Assembly (NCBI RefSeq): GCF_028993635.1
Contig: NZ_CP118631.1
Span: 4,526,001-4,590,000, forward strand
Direction of reading: 5' to 3'
Source of the DNA: Mucilaginibacter sp. SJ
GTDB lineage: Bacteria > Bacteroidota > Bacteroidia > Sphingobacteriales > Sphingobacteriaceae
Length of the DNA stretch: 64,000 bases
The notes under the pieces are model-generated. The model was not told the DNA's origin, did no database searches, and saw nothing but the letters and a program-made list of their open reading frames with translations. This document shows positions 55,939 to 64,000 of the stretch, in pieces; the first letter of the stretch is position 1; each line of letters opens with the position of its first letter. The position numbers were made by a program, and so were the translations under genes.

Positions 55939-57440
55939 GCGTTAGCTTCAGCCAACAGCTTTTTGCCTTTTTCGATAGCATCATCAATGCTGCCAACTAA
56001 GTTGAAAGCTGCTTCAGGGTACTCATCAACTTCACCATCCATGATCATGTTGAAACCTTTGATGGTATCTTTGATGTCAACCAGTACACCTTTTAAGCCG
56101 GTGAACTGCTCGGCAACGTGGAACGGCTGTGACAAGAAACGCTGAACACGACGTGCGCGTGATACAACTAACTTATCTTCTTCAGAAAGCTCGTCCATAC
56201 CAAGGATGGCAATGATATCCTGAAGCTCTTTGTAACGTTGTAAAGTTTCTTTAACACGTTGAGCTGTATTGTAGTGCTCATCACCTAAAACAGCTGGGCT
56301 AAGGATACGTGAGGTTGAATCCAATGGATCCACTGCAGGGTAAATACCAAGCTCGGCAATTTTACGTGAAAGTACAGTGGTAGCATCTAAGTGGGCGAAG
56401 GTTGTAGCCGGCGCCGGGTCAGTCAAGTCATCCGCAGGTACGTAAACGGCCTGTACTGAAGTGATTGAACCACGTTTGGTTGAAGTAATACGCTCCTGCA
56501 TGGTACCCATCTCAGTTGCAAGCGTTGGCTGGTAACCTACTGCTGATGGCATACGGCCTAATAGTGCTGATACTTCTGAACCTGCCTGGGTAAAGCGGAA
56601 GATGTTGTCGATAAAGAAAAGGATATCACGACCTTTACCATCTTCATCACCGTCACGGAAATACTCGGCAATAGTTAAGCCTGAAAGGGCCACACGTGCA
56701 CGTGCACCCGGCGGCTCGTTCATTTGACCGAACACGAATGTTGCTTTTGAATCTTTCATGGCTTCGGTATCTACTTTAGATAGGTCCCAACCGCCTTCTT
56801 CCATTGAATGCATGAAAGCGTCGCCATATTTTATAATGCCTGATTCAAGCATCTCACGTAAAAGGTCATTACCTTCACGTGTACGCTCACCAACACCTGC
56901 AAATACAGATAAACCTGCATAAGCTTTCGCGATGTTGTTGATCAGTTCCTGGATCAATACTGTTTTACCTACACCGGCACCACCAAACAAACCAATTTTA
57001 CCACCTTTTGCATAAGGCTCTAAAAGGTCAATAACTTTAATACCTGTAAAAAGCACTTCAGTTTCGGTAGATAGGTCTTCAAACCTTGGAGGGGTTGCGT
57101 GAATAGGACGACCATTTGATTTGTCAAGATCAGCGATACCGTCGATAGCATCACCTACCACGTTAAATACACGGCCTTTGATGTTATCGCCTACCGGCAT
57201 TTTGATAGCAGCTTCGGTATCCAATACCTTCATTCCGCGTAACAAGCCGTCGGTCGAGTCCATCGCGATAGCACGTACACGGTCTTCGCCTAAGTGCTGC
57301 TGAACCTCTAAAATAACTTTTTGGCCATTGTCTTTAGTGATCTCTAATGCGTCATAAATTTTAGGAAGATGAGCGTCATCAGCGAAACTTACGTCGACTA
57401 CCGGACCAATGATCCTTGAAATTTTTCCAATGTTTGGCAT
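55935..57440 (-). CDS. atpD: ATP synthase beta subunit
   Basis: A 501-residue F1 catalytic subunit. Walker A GGAGVGKTVLIQELI, the catalytic Glu region VGERTREGNDL, Walker B ILFFIDNIFRFTQAG and the DELSEEDKLVVSRARR lever region are all present. The other ATP synthase genes are not adjacent, so atpDC forms a separate unit here. Confidence 0.97.
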   Translation of the reverse strand: MPNIGKISRIIGPVVDVSFADDAHLPKIYDALEITKDNGQKVILEVQQHLGEDRVRAIAMDSTDGLLRGMKVLDTEAAIKMPVGDNIKGRVFNVVGDAIDGIADLDKSNGRPIHATPPRFEDLSTETEVLFTGIKVIDLLEPYAKGGKIGLFGGAGVGKTVLIQELINNIAKAYAGLSVFAGVGERTREGNDLLREMLESGIIKYGDAFMHSMEEGGWDLSKVDTEAMKDSKATFVFGQMNEPPGARARVALSGLTIAEYFRDGDEDGKGRDILFFIDNIFRFTQAGSEVSALLGRMPSAVGYQPTLATEMGTMQERITSTKRGSITSVQAVYVPADDLTDPAPATTFAHLDATTVLSRKIAELGIYPAVDPLDSTSRILSPAVLGDEHYNTAQRVKETLQRYKELQDIIAILGMDELSEEDKLVVSRARRVQRFLSQPFHVAEQFTGLKGVLVDIKDTIKGFNMIMDGEVDEYPEAAFNLVGSIDDAIEKGKKLLAEANA

Positions 57441-57531
57441 ATATAACCTGGTGTTTTTTAAAAAATGCTTTTACTGAACAGCAACATACATCATTTGTAA
57501 CAGGAATGTATAAGATGCTATTTCAGAGGCG

Positions 57532-57539
57532 CAAAGTTA
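57532..57539 (-). promoter_or_regulatory. -7 element (TAACTTTG on minus) for atpD
   Basis: CAAAGTTA on plus reads TAACTTTG on minus, matching TAnnTTTG, 92 bases before the atpD ATG. No -33 element at standard distance. Confidence 0.45.
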
Positions 57540-57614
57540 AGATTTCTATCCAATTATTTAAATAGTGTACTAAGTTTTTTAAAGGATAATTTCAACATTG
57601 TTAATTGTTTGCCT

Positions 57615-58601
57615 TTATTGCACGAAAGTCAATACAATTTTGCCTGTATGAGTACTACTTTCCATAAGCTTATGAGCTTCGGCTGCCTCGCAGGCATCAA
57701 AAGTTTTGTACACTATGGGCCTGATTTTTCCCGATAATAACAATGGCCATATTTTTTGTTCAAGGTTTTGGGCGATGGCTACTTTGAAAGCTGTTTCCCT
57801 GTTGCGTAACATTGATCCGGTAATGATCAATCTTTTTGCCATCACTTTGCCCAGGTCAAGTTGTGCTTCACGCCCGTTTATCGCGTTGATCATCACCAAC
57901 CTTCCTTCAATCGACAATGAGTCGATATTGCCCGGCATGTAATCGCCGCCTATCATATCCAATATCACATTAACACCAGCGCCATTGGTGAGTGCTTTGA
58001 TCTCTTCTTTAAAATCAGCGGTTTTATAGTTGATGGCTTTATTAGCTCCAAGCTGCTCACAAAAGCTGCATTTATCATCGGAGCCGGCCGTTACATAAGC
58101 GGTACTGCCCAAAGCTTTGGCCATTTGAATAGCTGCAACGCCAATGCCGCTTGAGCCACCGTGTACCAATAGCGATTCGCCCGGTTTAAGGGTACCTCGG
58201 TCAAACACATTACTCCAAACGGTGAAAAATGTTTCGGGCAGGGAAGCAGCTTCAGGGAAACTTAAATTGGCAGGAACAGGCAGGCACTGGCCTTCGGGCG
58301 CTTTACAATATACGGCATAACCACCGCCTGTAACGAGTGCGCAAACTTTGTCGCCCGGTTTCCAACGGGTAACCGCTTCGCCAACTTCGGCAATGGTACC
58401 GGCCACTTCAAGTCCGGGGATATCCGCAGGAGCAGTGTCAGGCGGGGGATAATTGCCTTTACGTTGAAAAACATCGGGCCGGTTAATGCCCGCCGCCATT
58501 ACTTTTATCAATACTTCGTTATGAGTGATAACAGGCCTTGGTCTTTCCATAAGCTGTAAAACTTCCGGGCCGCCAGGGTGGGTAATCACTATTGCTTTCA
58601 T
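57615..58601 (-). CDS. NAD(P)H:quinone oxidoreductase, zinc-independent MDR family
   Basis: A 328-residue medium-chain reductase of the PIG3/QorA-like group. AAGINRPDVFQRKGNYPPP near the start, LPETFFTVWSNVFDRG, the nucleotide loop VHGGSSGIGVAAIQMAKALG and NVILDMIGGDYMPGN are characteristic. Structural-zinc cysteines of alcohol dehydrogenases are lacking. It probably reduces quinones or conjugated enones. Confidence 0.9.
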   Translation of the reverse strand: MKAIVITHPGGPEVLQLMERPRPVITHNEVLIKVMAAGINRPDVFQRKGNYPPPDTAPADIPGLEVAGTIAEVGEAVTRWKPGDKVCALVTGGGYAVYCKAPEGQCLPVPANLSFPEAASLPETFFTVWSNVFDRGTLKPGESLLVHGGSSGIGVAAIQMAKALGSTAYVTAGSDDKCSFCEQLGANKAINYKTADFKEEIKALTNGAGVNVILDMIGGDYMPGNIDSLSIEGRLVMINAINGREAQLDLGKVMAKRLIITGSMLRNRETAFKVAIAQNLEQKIWPLLLSGKIRPIVYKTFDACEAAEAHKLMESSTHTGKIVLTFVQ

Positions 58602-58841
58602 AGATTAAATATCAGTATTATTAACCGTTATAAAGATTTGAATGTTTGTTAATAGTAAATGGCACCAGTAATTTTCAGGGAATTATATACTGTCTATATA
58701 TTATTTATAAGTGTTCTTTCGGCTTTAGGGTTTGCGCTTTCTGCTTGTAGTTTTTATATAAATTGACATTAGAATTATCGGCAAAATTAGAAAATGAGAT
58801 TTAAATACGATTTATTTGCAATATAAAACAAGTAAATACTT

Positions 58842-59303
58842 ATGTCATTACAGATCGGCCAGCCGGCTCCTCAATTCATTTTAATTTCATCAGATTTAAA
58901 AAGCGTGTCATTGGCCGATTTTAAAGGCCGTAAAGTAGTTATCCACTTTTTCCCTTTAGCGTTTACAGGCGTTTGTACCACGCAGCTTTGCACCATGCGC
59001 GATAGCTTTGGATACTATGATGGTTTAAACGCTACTATATTGGGCATTTCTGTTGATTCGCCTTTTACTTTAGCTAAGTTTAAAGAAGAGAATAATTACC
59101 AGTTCGACCTCCTTTCTGATTTTAATAAAGAAGTATCAACAGCTTACGGCGCTATTTATGATCAGTTTGTGATGGGCTTAAAAGGTGTATCAAAACGCGC
59201 GGCCTTTGTAATTGACGAAGAGCAGAATATCATTTATGCGGAGGTGCTTGAAGATGCCGGTCAACTGCCAAATTTTGAGGCTATTACCGAAATTGTAAAA
59301 TAA
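58842..59303 (+). CDS. Peroxiredoxin (AhpC/TSA family, AhpE/BCP-like)
   Basis: A 153-residue thioredoxin-fold peroxidase. The peroxidatic Cys45 lies in FPLAFTGVCTTQLCTMRD, with a second Cys50 in the same helix; ISVDSPFTLAKFKEE and GVSKRAAFVIDEE are family text. The reductant is not evident. It is single, divergent from the quinone reductase, so both may answer oxidative stress. Confidence 0.9.
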   Translation: MSLQIGQPAPQFILISSDLKSVSLADFKGRKVVIHFFPLAFTGVCTTQLCTMRDSFGYYDGLNATILGISVDSPFTLAKFKEENNYQFDLLSDFNKEVSTAYGAIYDQFVMGLKGVSKRAAFVIDEEQNIIYAEVLEDAGQLPNFEAITEIVK

Positions 59304-59315
59304 TTTGAATAAAAG

Positions 59316-59346
59316 TTTGCAGCGAAAGTTTAAAAATCTATCTTTG
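59316..59346 (+). promoter_or_regulatory. Promoter of tRNA-Arg
   Basis: TTTG (59316-59319), 19 bases, then TATCTTTG (59339-59346): a full match to the Bacteroidota -33/-7 pattern, 16 bases before the tRNA. Confidence 0.72.
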
Positions 59347-59362
59347 CATTCCATTTCGGAAA

Positions 59363-59436
59363 GCACTCGTAGCTCAATTGGATAGAGCATCTGACTACGG
59401 ATCAGAAGGTTAGGGGTTCGACTCCCTTCGAGTGCA
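59363..59436 (+). tRNA. tRNA-Arg (anticodon ACG)
   Basis: The acceptor stem GCACTCG (59363-59369) pairs with CGAGTGC (59429-59435), then discriminator A. The anticodon arm TCTGA-CTACGGA-TCAGA has ACG at 59397-59399, read as ICG for CGU/CGC/CGA. The T-loop is TTCGACT. CCA is not encoded. Confidence 0.97.
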
Positions 59437-59488
59437 CAACAAAGCACTGCAGCCCGGGATTTTTCCACCGCTGGTGCAAATTAACTGT

Positions 59489-59522
59489 AAGCCTTTCTGT
59501 TGTATTACCGAAAGGCTTTTAA
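59489..59522 (+). terminator. Terminator between tRNA-Arg and adk
   Basis: AAGCCTTTC (59489-59497) pairs with GAAAGGCTT (59510-59518), followed by TTAATTT. It ends 13 bases before the adk ATG, so adk needs a start site at or beyond this hairpin or readthrough. Confidence 0.8.
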
Positions 59523-59534
59523 TTTATCAAGAGC

Positions 59535-60110
59535 ATGCTAAATCTGGTTTTGTTTGGCCCTCCCGGAGCCGGGAAAGGTACTCAGTCGAAAAAACTTATT
59601 GAGAAATACGATTTGATCCATCTTTCAACCGGAGATTTGTTGCGTGGTGAAATTGCGCAGGGTACAGCCCTCGGTTTGGAAGCTAAAAAGCTAATGGATG
59701 ATGGTAAACTGGTTCCTGACGAAGTAGTTATTGGCATGATCAGTAATAAGCTTGATGCCAACAAGGGAGCCAAAGGTTTTATTTTCGATGGTTTTCCACG
59801 CACAGTTGCACAAGCCGAAGCTTTGGATCAGTTACTTGAATCAAAACAATCGGCTATTTCGGGCATGATCGCTCTTGAAGTTGGCGATGATGAGCTGGAG
59901 CGCCGTTTGTTAGAGCGCGGCAAAGAATCTGGAAGACCGGATGATGCCAACCCCGAAGTGATCCGCAAACGCATCAAAGAATACAATGATAAAACTGCCC
60001 CGGTAGCAGGTTTTTATCAGCAGCAAGATAAGTTTACAAGCATTAACGGTGTGGGCTCGGTTGATGAGATTTTCGACGCGATCGTCGGTGTAAACGAATC
60101 ATATAACTAA
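59535..60110 (+). CDS. adk: Adenylate kinase (short form)
   Basis: A 191-residue enzyme with GPPGAGKGTQ (8-17), HLSTGDLLRGEI, FIFDGFPRTVAQAEAL and ERGKESGRPDD. The LID insertion of long adenylate kinases is replaced by a short loop, hence no zinc site. It interconverts ATP, AMP and ADP. A hairpin array separates it from obgE. Confidence 0.96.
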   Translation: MLNLVLFGPPGAGKGTQSKKLIEKYDLIHLSTGDLLRGEIAQGTALGLEAKKLMDDGKLVPDEVVIGMISNKLDANKGAKGFIFDGFPRTVAQAEALDQLLESKQSAISGMIALEVGDDELERRLLERGKESGRPDDANPEVIRKRIKEYNDKTAPVAGFYQQQDKFTSINGVGSVDEIFDAIVGVNESYN

Positions 60111-60129
60111 TAGTCCGTCCGAAGTCTTT

Positions 60130-60205
60130 AGTCCGGAAGTAAGTAAAGTCCGCAGGTTAGGAAGATTAAAATTCTTAACTTTCGGACTTTACTTACTTTT
60201 GGACT
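60130..60205. repeat. Hairpin repeat between adk and obgE
   Basis: Positions 60130-60152 and 60183-60205 are inverted at 21 of 23 positions; the core words are AAGTAAGTAAAGTCCG and its complement. The style matches the coxA-ctaA array (AAGT-rich words). Confidence 0.75.
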
Positions 60206-60225
60206 TTTCGTCTAAATAAAAAATT

Positions 60226-61233
60226 ATGTCGCAGGGTTCTAATTTTGTTGATTATGTGAAGATCTGTTGCCGCTCAGGCCACGGAGGTGCTGGTTCTGCC
60301 CATTTGCATCGTGATATATTAACTTCAAAAGGCGGTCCCGACGGCGGCGACGGCGGCAGGGGAGGCCATGTTATTGTAAAAGGTAACGCCCAACTGTGGA
60401 CCATGCTACACCTTAAATACCGTAAACATGTAATTGCTGGTGACGGCGATTCGGGCGGCAGCTCATTGCGTACGGGTAAAACCGGTCGCGACGAAATATT
60501 GGAAGTGCCCCTTGGTACAACCGTGAAAAATGCTGAAACAGGTGAAGTACTTTTTGAAATAACCAAAGATGGTGAAACCAAGATTCTTACTCCCGGTGGC
60601 CGCGGCGGTTTGGGTAACTGGCATTTTAAAACATCAACCCAACAAACCCCACGCTTTGCCCAACCCGGCGAAGATGGCCGTGAGGACTGGAATATCCTCG
60701 AACTAAAAGTGCTGGCTGATGTTGGTTTGGTAGGTTTCCCTAACGCAGGTAAATCCACCCTGCTTTCGGTGGTATCGGCTGCCAAGCCCGAAATTGCCGA
60801 TTACGCTTTTACCACACTGGTGCCTAATTTAGGTATCGTATCATACCGTGGCGGCCGTTCATTTGTAATGGCCGATATTCCGGGCATTATAGAAGGCGCA
60901 TCACAGGGCAAAGGTTTAGGATTTAGGTTTTTGAGGCATATTGAGCGCAATTCAGTATTGCTGTTTATGGTACCTGCTGATACATCGCGCAGTATAAAAG
61001 AAGAATACAGCATCCTGCTGCATGAACTGGAAGAATACAATCCGGAACTGATGCACAAGCCTCGTGTGTTGGCCATAACCAAAACCGACATGCTCGACGA
61101 TGAGCTGCAGGCTGAAATGAAAAAGGAGATCCCCGATGGGATCTCCTCTATATTTATATCATCTGTGGCCCAGAAAAATATCGATCAGCTAAAAGACTTG
61201 CTCTGGAAAGAGATCAACGCCAGCGTTATTTAG
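60226..61233 (+). CDS. obgE: Obg family GTPase
   Basis: A 335-residue ribosome-associated GTPase. The N-terminal Gly-rich Obg domain (GHGGAGSAHLHRDILTSKGG, GGDGGRGGHVIV) covers about 1-158. The G domain has G1 GFPNAGKSTLL, switch I FTTLVPNLG, G3 DIPGIIEGAS and G4 TKTD. It lacks a long C-terminal extension. The stop overlaps the convergent gene by eight bases. Confidence 0.96.
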   Translation: MSQGSNFVDYVKICCRSGHGGAGSAHLHRDILTSKGGPDGGDGGRGGHVIVKGNAQLWTMLHLKYRKHVIAGDGDSGGSSLRTGKTGRDEILEVPLGTTVKNAETGEVLFEITKDGETKILTPGGRGGLGNWHFKTSTQQTPRFAQPGEDGREDWNILELKVLADVGLVGFPNAGKSTLLSVVSAAKPEIADYAFTTLVPNLGIVSYRGGRSFVMADIPGIIEGASQGKGLGFRFLRHIERNSVLLFMVPADTSRSIKEEYSILLHELEEYNPELMHKPRVLAITKTDMLDDELQAEMKKEIPDGISSIFISSVAQKNIDQLKDLLWKEINASVI

Positions 61234-62797
61234 CCTCCCACAAAATGTAGTCATTACTCAACATCGTCATTTTAAAGCCGGTATAGCCAGGAAAGCATTT
61301 GCGCATGATAGTTGATTTTGGACCGATGTAATCGGCGGGCAAAACTATGTACAGCGGGCCGGCGTGCCCATTATATACGTAGTCATCATAATCGATAGCC
61401 ACTTCAGCGCCAATGGTTTCAACGGTTATAGTGCGGTTGCGTTCAATTTCCAGGCTCAGATCAGGGCTGTTAAATACAAAAATGGCGTTGGTGTTTTGCT
61501 TATCCAGGTTGCGGATATAGTTTAACGATGGCTGATCGATAAATAACTGTGCTATCCCCGAATATCCCCTTGCGCCGATATTTTTATTTTGAAAGTAGCT
61601 TGGCACAAAGTATTTGTAGCTCGAGTAAGCTATTACAAAGCATATAAAATAAAACAGGTATTTATAACCAGGTTGCAATCTGCTTATCAGGTAAATGATG
61701 CCGGGCGCGGCGATAAGCCCGATGAGCCTCAAATGCCTTGCTTCATACGAAATATTGGCCTGTCTCAAAAATGATTGTCCGAAAAATAACACCGATACCA
61801 CGTAAAAAACCACCAGTAGCAGCGCATAATTTTTGTGAGGCACCTTTTTTACAGTAAACCAGATCAGTAAAATACTTAATACAGCACAGATCAGCACAAT
61901 TATCACCCCCCAAAAGTAAGTAAACATAGGAGGGTCATCATGGAATAAAAGGCCGTTTGTAAGGTCATCTATCGAAAAAGCGGTTAATATTGGCGAAGCC
62001 AAAGGAAAGCCAAAAGTTTCCCAAACCAGCTTCATACTTCCGGTTATCGATGAGGGGTTAGCACCTTTTGAAAGATAAAAATGATAGATCATAAATAAGG
62101 ATAATACCGCAGGGACTCCTATCCATATGCCATTTTTTATCCAGCCAATGATGTCCTTTGTTCCTATAGAAAACCTAAGCCATAAAAAACAGCAAGTGGC
62201 GGCATACATCCATAAAAATGACGATTTGCAAATGAAGCCTAATATTCCACCTATAAAGAGAAATACAGCCAGTTTCCAGTTAGTTTTTTCAATGGCTATG
62301 CATCCGTATAAAAACCAGCCGGTGTATCCAAAAAGTAGTACTTCGCCCCCGTTATAGAATACATAGGGCGTAAAAAAGGATAACTGAATTACAATGAACA
62401 GCACGCTTAAAGTCGAGATCATTGGCGTAAAGCCAGCTTTTTTAAAGAAGTAATAAAACCCGAAAATGCCCGATAACGAAAACAGCAAAGTTACTATTGA
62501 AGAAGCGCGACCAGTGTTGACACCGAAGATAAGCTTAAAAAAATAAGGCACCAGGTATTGCCCCGGCGACCACCACGCTAAAAATTCGGACGTATTTTTG
62601 CTGATATCATTCTGATCTGGCTTTACGCTGATGTTAAACGCCGAGCCCAATTCCATTGAGCGCATTACCTGGAAGCCCTTGCTGGGGTCGGGGTAAATGG
62701 CGGCTGGGGCTATGATCAGCATAATGCCCATGATTAAAACAATCCCGCTGATAACCAATAAAATGATTTGGTGGGTTTGTAGTTTCTGTTTCAGCAT
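61226..62797 (-). CDS. Polytopic membrane protein, possible GT-C glycosyltransferase
   Basis: A 523-residue protein with about eleven membrane segments and a soluble C-terminal part of about 100 residues. A large first loop after helix 1 (YPDPSKGFQVMRSMELGS..., then SEFLAWWSPGQYLVPYFF) resembles the loop with acidic residues of GT-C enzymes, but no DxD-type motif is clear. Neighbours (acyltransferase, exosortase) suggest polysaccharide or surface-polymer synthesis. Confidence 0.6.
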   Translation of the reverse strand: MLKQKLQTHQIILLVISGIVLIMGIMLIIAPAAIYPDPSKGFQVMRSMELGSAFNISVKPDQNDISKNTSEFLAWWSPGQYLVPYFFKLIFGVNTGRASSIVTLLFSLSGIFGFYYFFKKAGFTPMISTLSVLFIVIQLSFFTPYVFYNGGEVLLFGYTGWFLYGCIAIEKTNWKLAVFLFIGGILGFICKSSFLWMYAATCCFLWLRFSIGTKDIIGWIKNGIWIGVPAVLSLFMIYHFYLSKGANPSSITGSMKLVWETFGFPLASPILTAFSIDDLTNGLLFHDDPPMFTYFWGVIIVLICAVLSILLIWFTVKKVPHKNYALLLVVFYVVSVLFFGQSFLRQANISYEARHLRLIGLIAAPGIIYLISRLQPGYKYLFYFICFVIAYSSYKYFVPSYFQNKNIGARGYSGIAQLFIDQPSLNYIRNLDKQNTNAIFVFNSPDLSLEIERNRTITVETIGAEVAIDYDDYVYNGHAGPLYIVLPADYIGPKSTIMRKCFPGYTGFKMTMLSNDYILWEAK

Positions 62798-62828
62798 ATA
62801 ATTATTTAAAGCAGATGATGTTTAAGTT

Positions 62829-63380
62829 TTAACTGATTTCCCGTTCCCTGATCTTTACCGCCGGGTTGCCTTGGTAGATGCTGTACGCTTCCATGTTTTT
62901 TGTAGCGATAGAACCGCTGGCCAATACCGCGTGCGACGCGACCGTTACGCCCGGATTTACCATAGCCCTGGCACAGATCCACACGCCGTCTTTCAAAATT
63001 ATGCCTTTGGTTATCAAATCAAAGGATGTTTTTTTGTAATTGTGGCTGCCCGTTAACAGCACAGCCCCCTGCGACAGGCAAACATGTGCGCCGATATAGA
63101 TGAGCACTAAACTATCTATCCATACATTCTCACCTATCCAGCTTTCATCGCCGATATGCAGGTTCCATGGATATTTGATGTTTACGCAAGGCTTAATAGT
63201 TACATTTTTACCGATCCTGGCACCAAATAACCTCAGTAAAAATACTTTGAATACGCTTGAGGGTATAATGCTTGTTTTAAAGAATATGGCATTACAGTAA
63301 TACCACAAAATGCGTTTTAAAACATTGCCACCCGGATGATAAGGATAATTATTATAAGTTGAAAGGTCAGTTTTGAACAT
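62829..63380 (-). CDS. WcaF-like hexapeptide acetyltransferase
   Basis: I start at ATG 63380 (MFKTDLSTYNNYPYHPGG), since relatives open this way; an upstream ATG at 63401 would add seven residues. The 183-residue product has a left-handed beta-helix with hexapeptide repeats (IGKNVTIKPCVNIKYPWNLH, IGENVWIDS, IGAHVCLSQGAVLLTGSHNY) and the end IYQGNPAVKIRER. It probably O-acetylates a sugar in exopolysaccharide synthesis. It overlaps the exosortase gene by 14 bases. Confidence 0.88.
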   Translation of the reverse strand: MFKTDLSTYNNYPYHPGGNVLKRILWYYCNAIFFKTSIIPSSVFKVFLLRLFGARIGKNVTIKPCVNIKYPWNLHIGDESWIGENVWIDSLVLIYIGAHVCLSQGAVLLTGSHNYKKTSFDLITKGIILKDGVWICARAMVNPGVTVASHAVLASGSIATKNMEAYSIYQGNPAVKIREREIS

Positions 63381-63933
63381 CAGGGCCGGTAAGCTTATCA
63401 TTACGTTTAATCCAAATATACAGGCTAAATGCTATAATAATGTAAAGAAGTATATTAAAAATGGTATGGTGATCAACTATCCGGTTTGCCTTTTTCGACC
63501 AGAAGATGGCCAGCAAAACAAAACGCATTACATTTAAAAATTCGATAACTAAAATGCCTGAAATGAGGAATACCAATTTTGACCGCCACGGAGATGGATA
63601 GGCCAGCACAAAGGCCGAAAAGAAGCTGATCAACCCTAAGCCGAGACAACTGTATACAATAGCCAGTGTCCCTTTACCTGCAACCAGTAACTCGAAATTA
63701 TTATCAATAGCAGCGTAACCAAGCCACTTCAGGATCATGACACTACAATCCAATAAAACCTGTCTCAAACCCGCAATATAATTCAGGTGTTCGGCTAAAA
63801 AGGCGTTATAATTTCCGCCGGGGCTGGTGATGCCAAAAAAGAGAATATTAAAGCTGTAAAATACAGCAAACAACAATATAAACAGCAACATGAACCGTAT
63901 TGCCGGGTTATTTAAAAAAACAGGCTGTTTCAT
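63367..63933 (-). CDS. Exosortase family transmembrane protease (XrtX/XrtF-like)
   Basis: A 188-residue protein with about five to six membrane segments and the exosortase catalytic triad: Cys96 in VYSCLGLGLISFFSAF, Arg137 in NVMRFVLLAIF and His155 or His156 in DHHTIFN. Exosortases cleave C-terminal sorting signals (PEP-CTERM-like) and are linked to polysaccharide loci. Its substrate proteins are not in the window. The ATG overlaps the preceding stop (TAATG). Confidence 0.85.
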   Translation of the reverse strand: MKQPVFLNNPAIRFMLLFILLFAVFYSFNILFFGITSPGGNYNAFLAEHLNYIAGLRQVLLDCSVMILKWLGYAAIDNNFELLVAGKGTLAIVYSCLGLGLISFFSAFVLAYPSPWRSKLVFLISGILVIEFLNVMRFVLLAIFWSKKANRIVDHHTIFNILLYIIIAFSLYIWIKRNDKLTGPDVQN

Positions 63934-64000
63934 TATTTTTTGCTCTCCTTTCGTAACTCATAAATTTTAGCATCAATCAAAAACCTGAACCAAAAACCCT
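63933..64000 (-). CDS. C-terminal end of an upstream exosortase-locus gene (truncated by window)
   Basis: On minus, one frame is open from the window edge to TAA at 63933-63935, ending with FLIDAKIYELRKESKK. It couples to the exosortase start as TAATG. Only about 21 residues are seen, so the product is not identifiable. Confidence 0.55.
   Translation of the reverse strand, partial: GFWFRFLIDAKIYELRKESKK

Noticed and set aside
59190..59468. Minus-strand reading frame containing GSRTPNLLIRSQ
   Set aside because: This is the antisense translation of tRNA-Arg and the peroxiredoxin end; such phantom proteins are common in databases.
60252..60785. 177-residue Pro-rich minus-strand frame
   Set aside because: Antisense of the Gly-rich Obg domain; the Pro-richness is the complement of glycine codons.

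Overview
The window looks like chromosomal DNA of a Bacteroidota bacterium, most likely Sphingobacteriaceae close to Mucilaginibacter or Pedobacter. The evidence is an alternative complex III (ActABCDEF) directly followed by cytochrome c oxidase genes, promoters of the TTTG/TAnnTTTG type, few Shine-Dalgarno sites, a LytS/LytTR pair, DUF983/DUF2461/GxxExxY genes, and an exosortase beside polysaccharide genes. No transposase, integrase, prophage or CRISPR array is visible. This assignment rests on gene content and motifs only.

Layout. 1-2.6 kb: end of dnaG, yraN, glutaminyl-peptide cyclotransferase, DUF805. 2.8-8 kb: pgi, an unknown gene, prfB (needing a +1 programmed frameshift), a secreted alpha/beta hydrolase and a small secreted protein. 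8-14 kb, mostly minus strand: two small genes, a LytTR response regulator with its kinase, a SirB1-like protein, a reduced methyltransferase-like protein and an outer-membrane barrel. 14.3-15.2 kb: a deoxyhypusine-synthase-like protein without the catalytic lysine. 15.5-32.2 kb: a respiratory supercluster on the plus strand (actABCDEF, coxB-coxA, haem A synthase, haem O synthase, two subunit-III proteins, subunit IV, SCO, DUF420, a small membrane protein), giving a quinol-to-oxygen chain with its cofactor and copper assembly. 32.3-34.2 kb: DUF983, DUF2461 and an OmpA-type lipoprotein. 34.3-41.2 kb: a histidine-degradation operon (MarR regulator, hutH, hutU, hutI, bifunctional FTCD). 41.3-55.1 kb, minus strand: a branched-chain amino-acid operon read ilvD-ilvB-ilvN-ilvC-leuC-leuD-leuB-leuA-ilvA, interrupted by a GxxExxY gene and two methyltransferases. 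55.5-57.4 kb: atpD-atpC. 57.6-61.2 kb: quinone oxidoreductase, peroxiredoxin, tRNA-Arg(ACG), adk, obgE. 61.2-64 kb, minus strand: the start of an exopolysaccharide/exosortase locus.

The most unusual signal lies between the genes. Many junctions, above all in the ilv/leu operon, carry degenerate short-word arrays, most with an exact 7-base period, arranged as inverted arms and often touching a start or stop codon. The words change from place to place but some recur at distant loci. The clearest case is a 549-bp cassette between leuC and leuD: a GxxExxY gene inside 39-bp inverted repeats (35/39 identical), where one repeat supplies the last ten residues and stop codon of leuC and the other ends on the leuD start codon. 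Two more dispersed hairpin families (around the DUF805 gene; GTCATGC-type) and several operator-like palindromes are also recorded.
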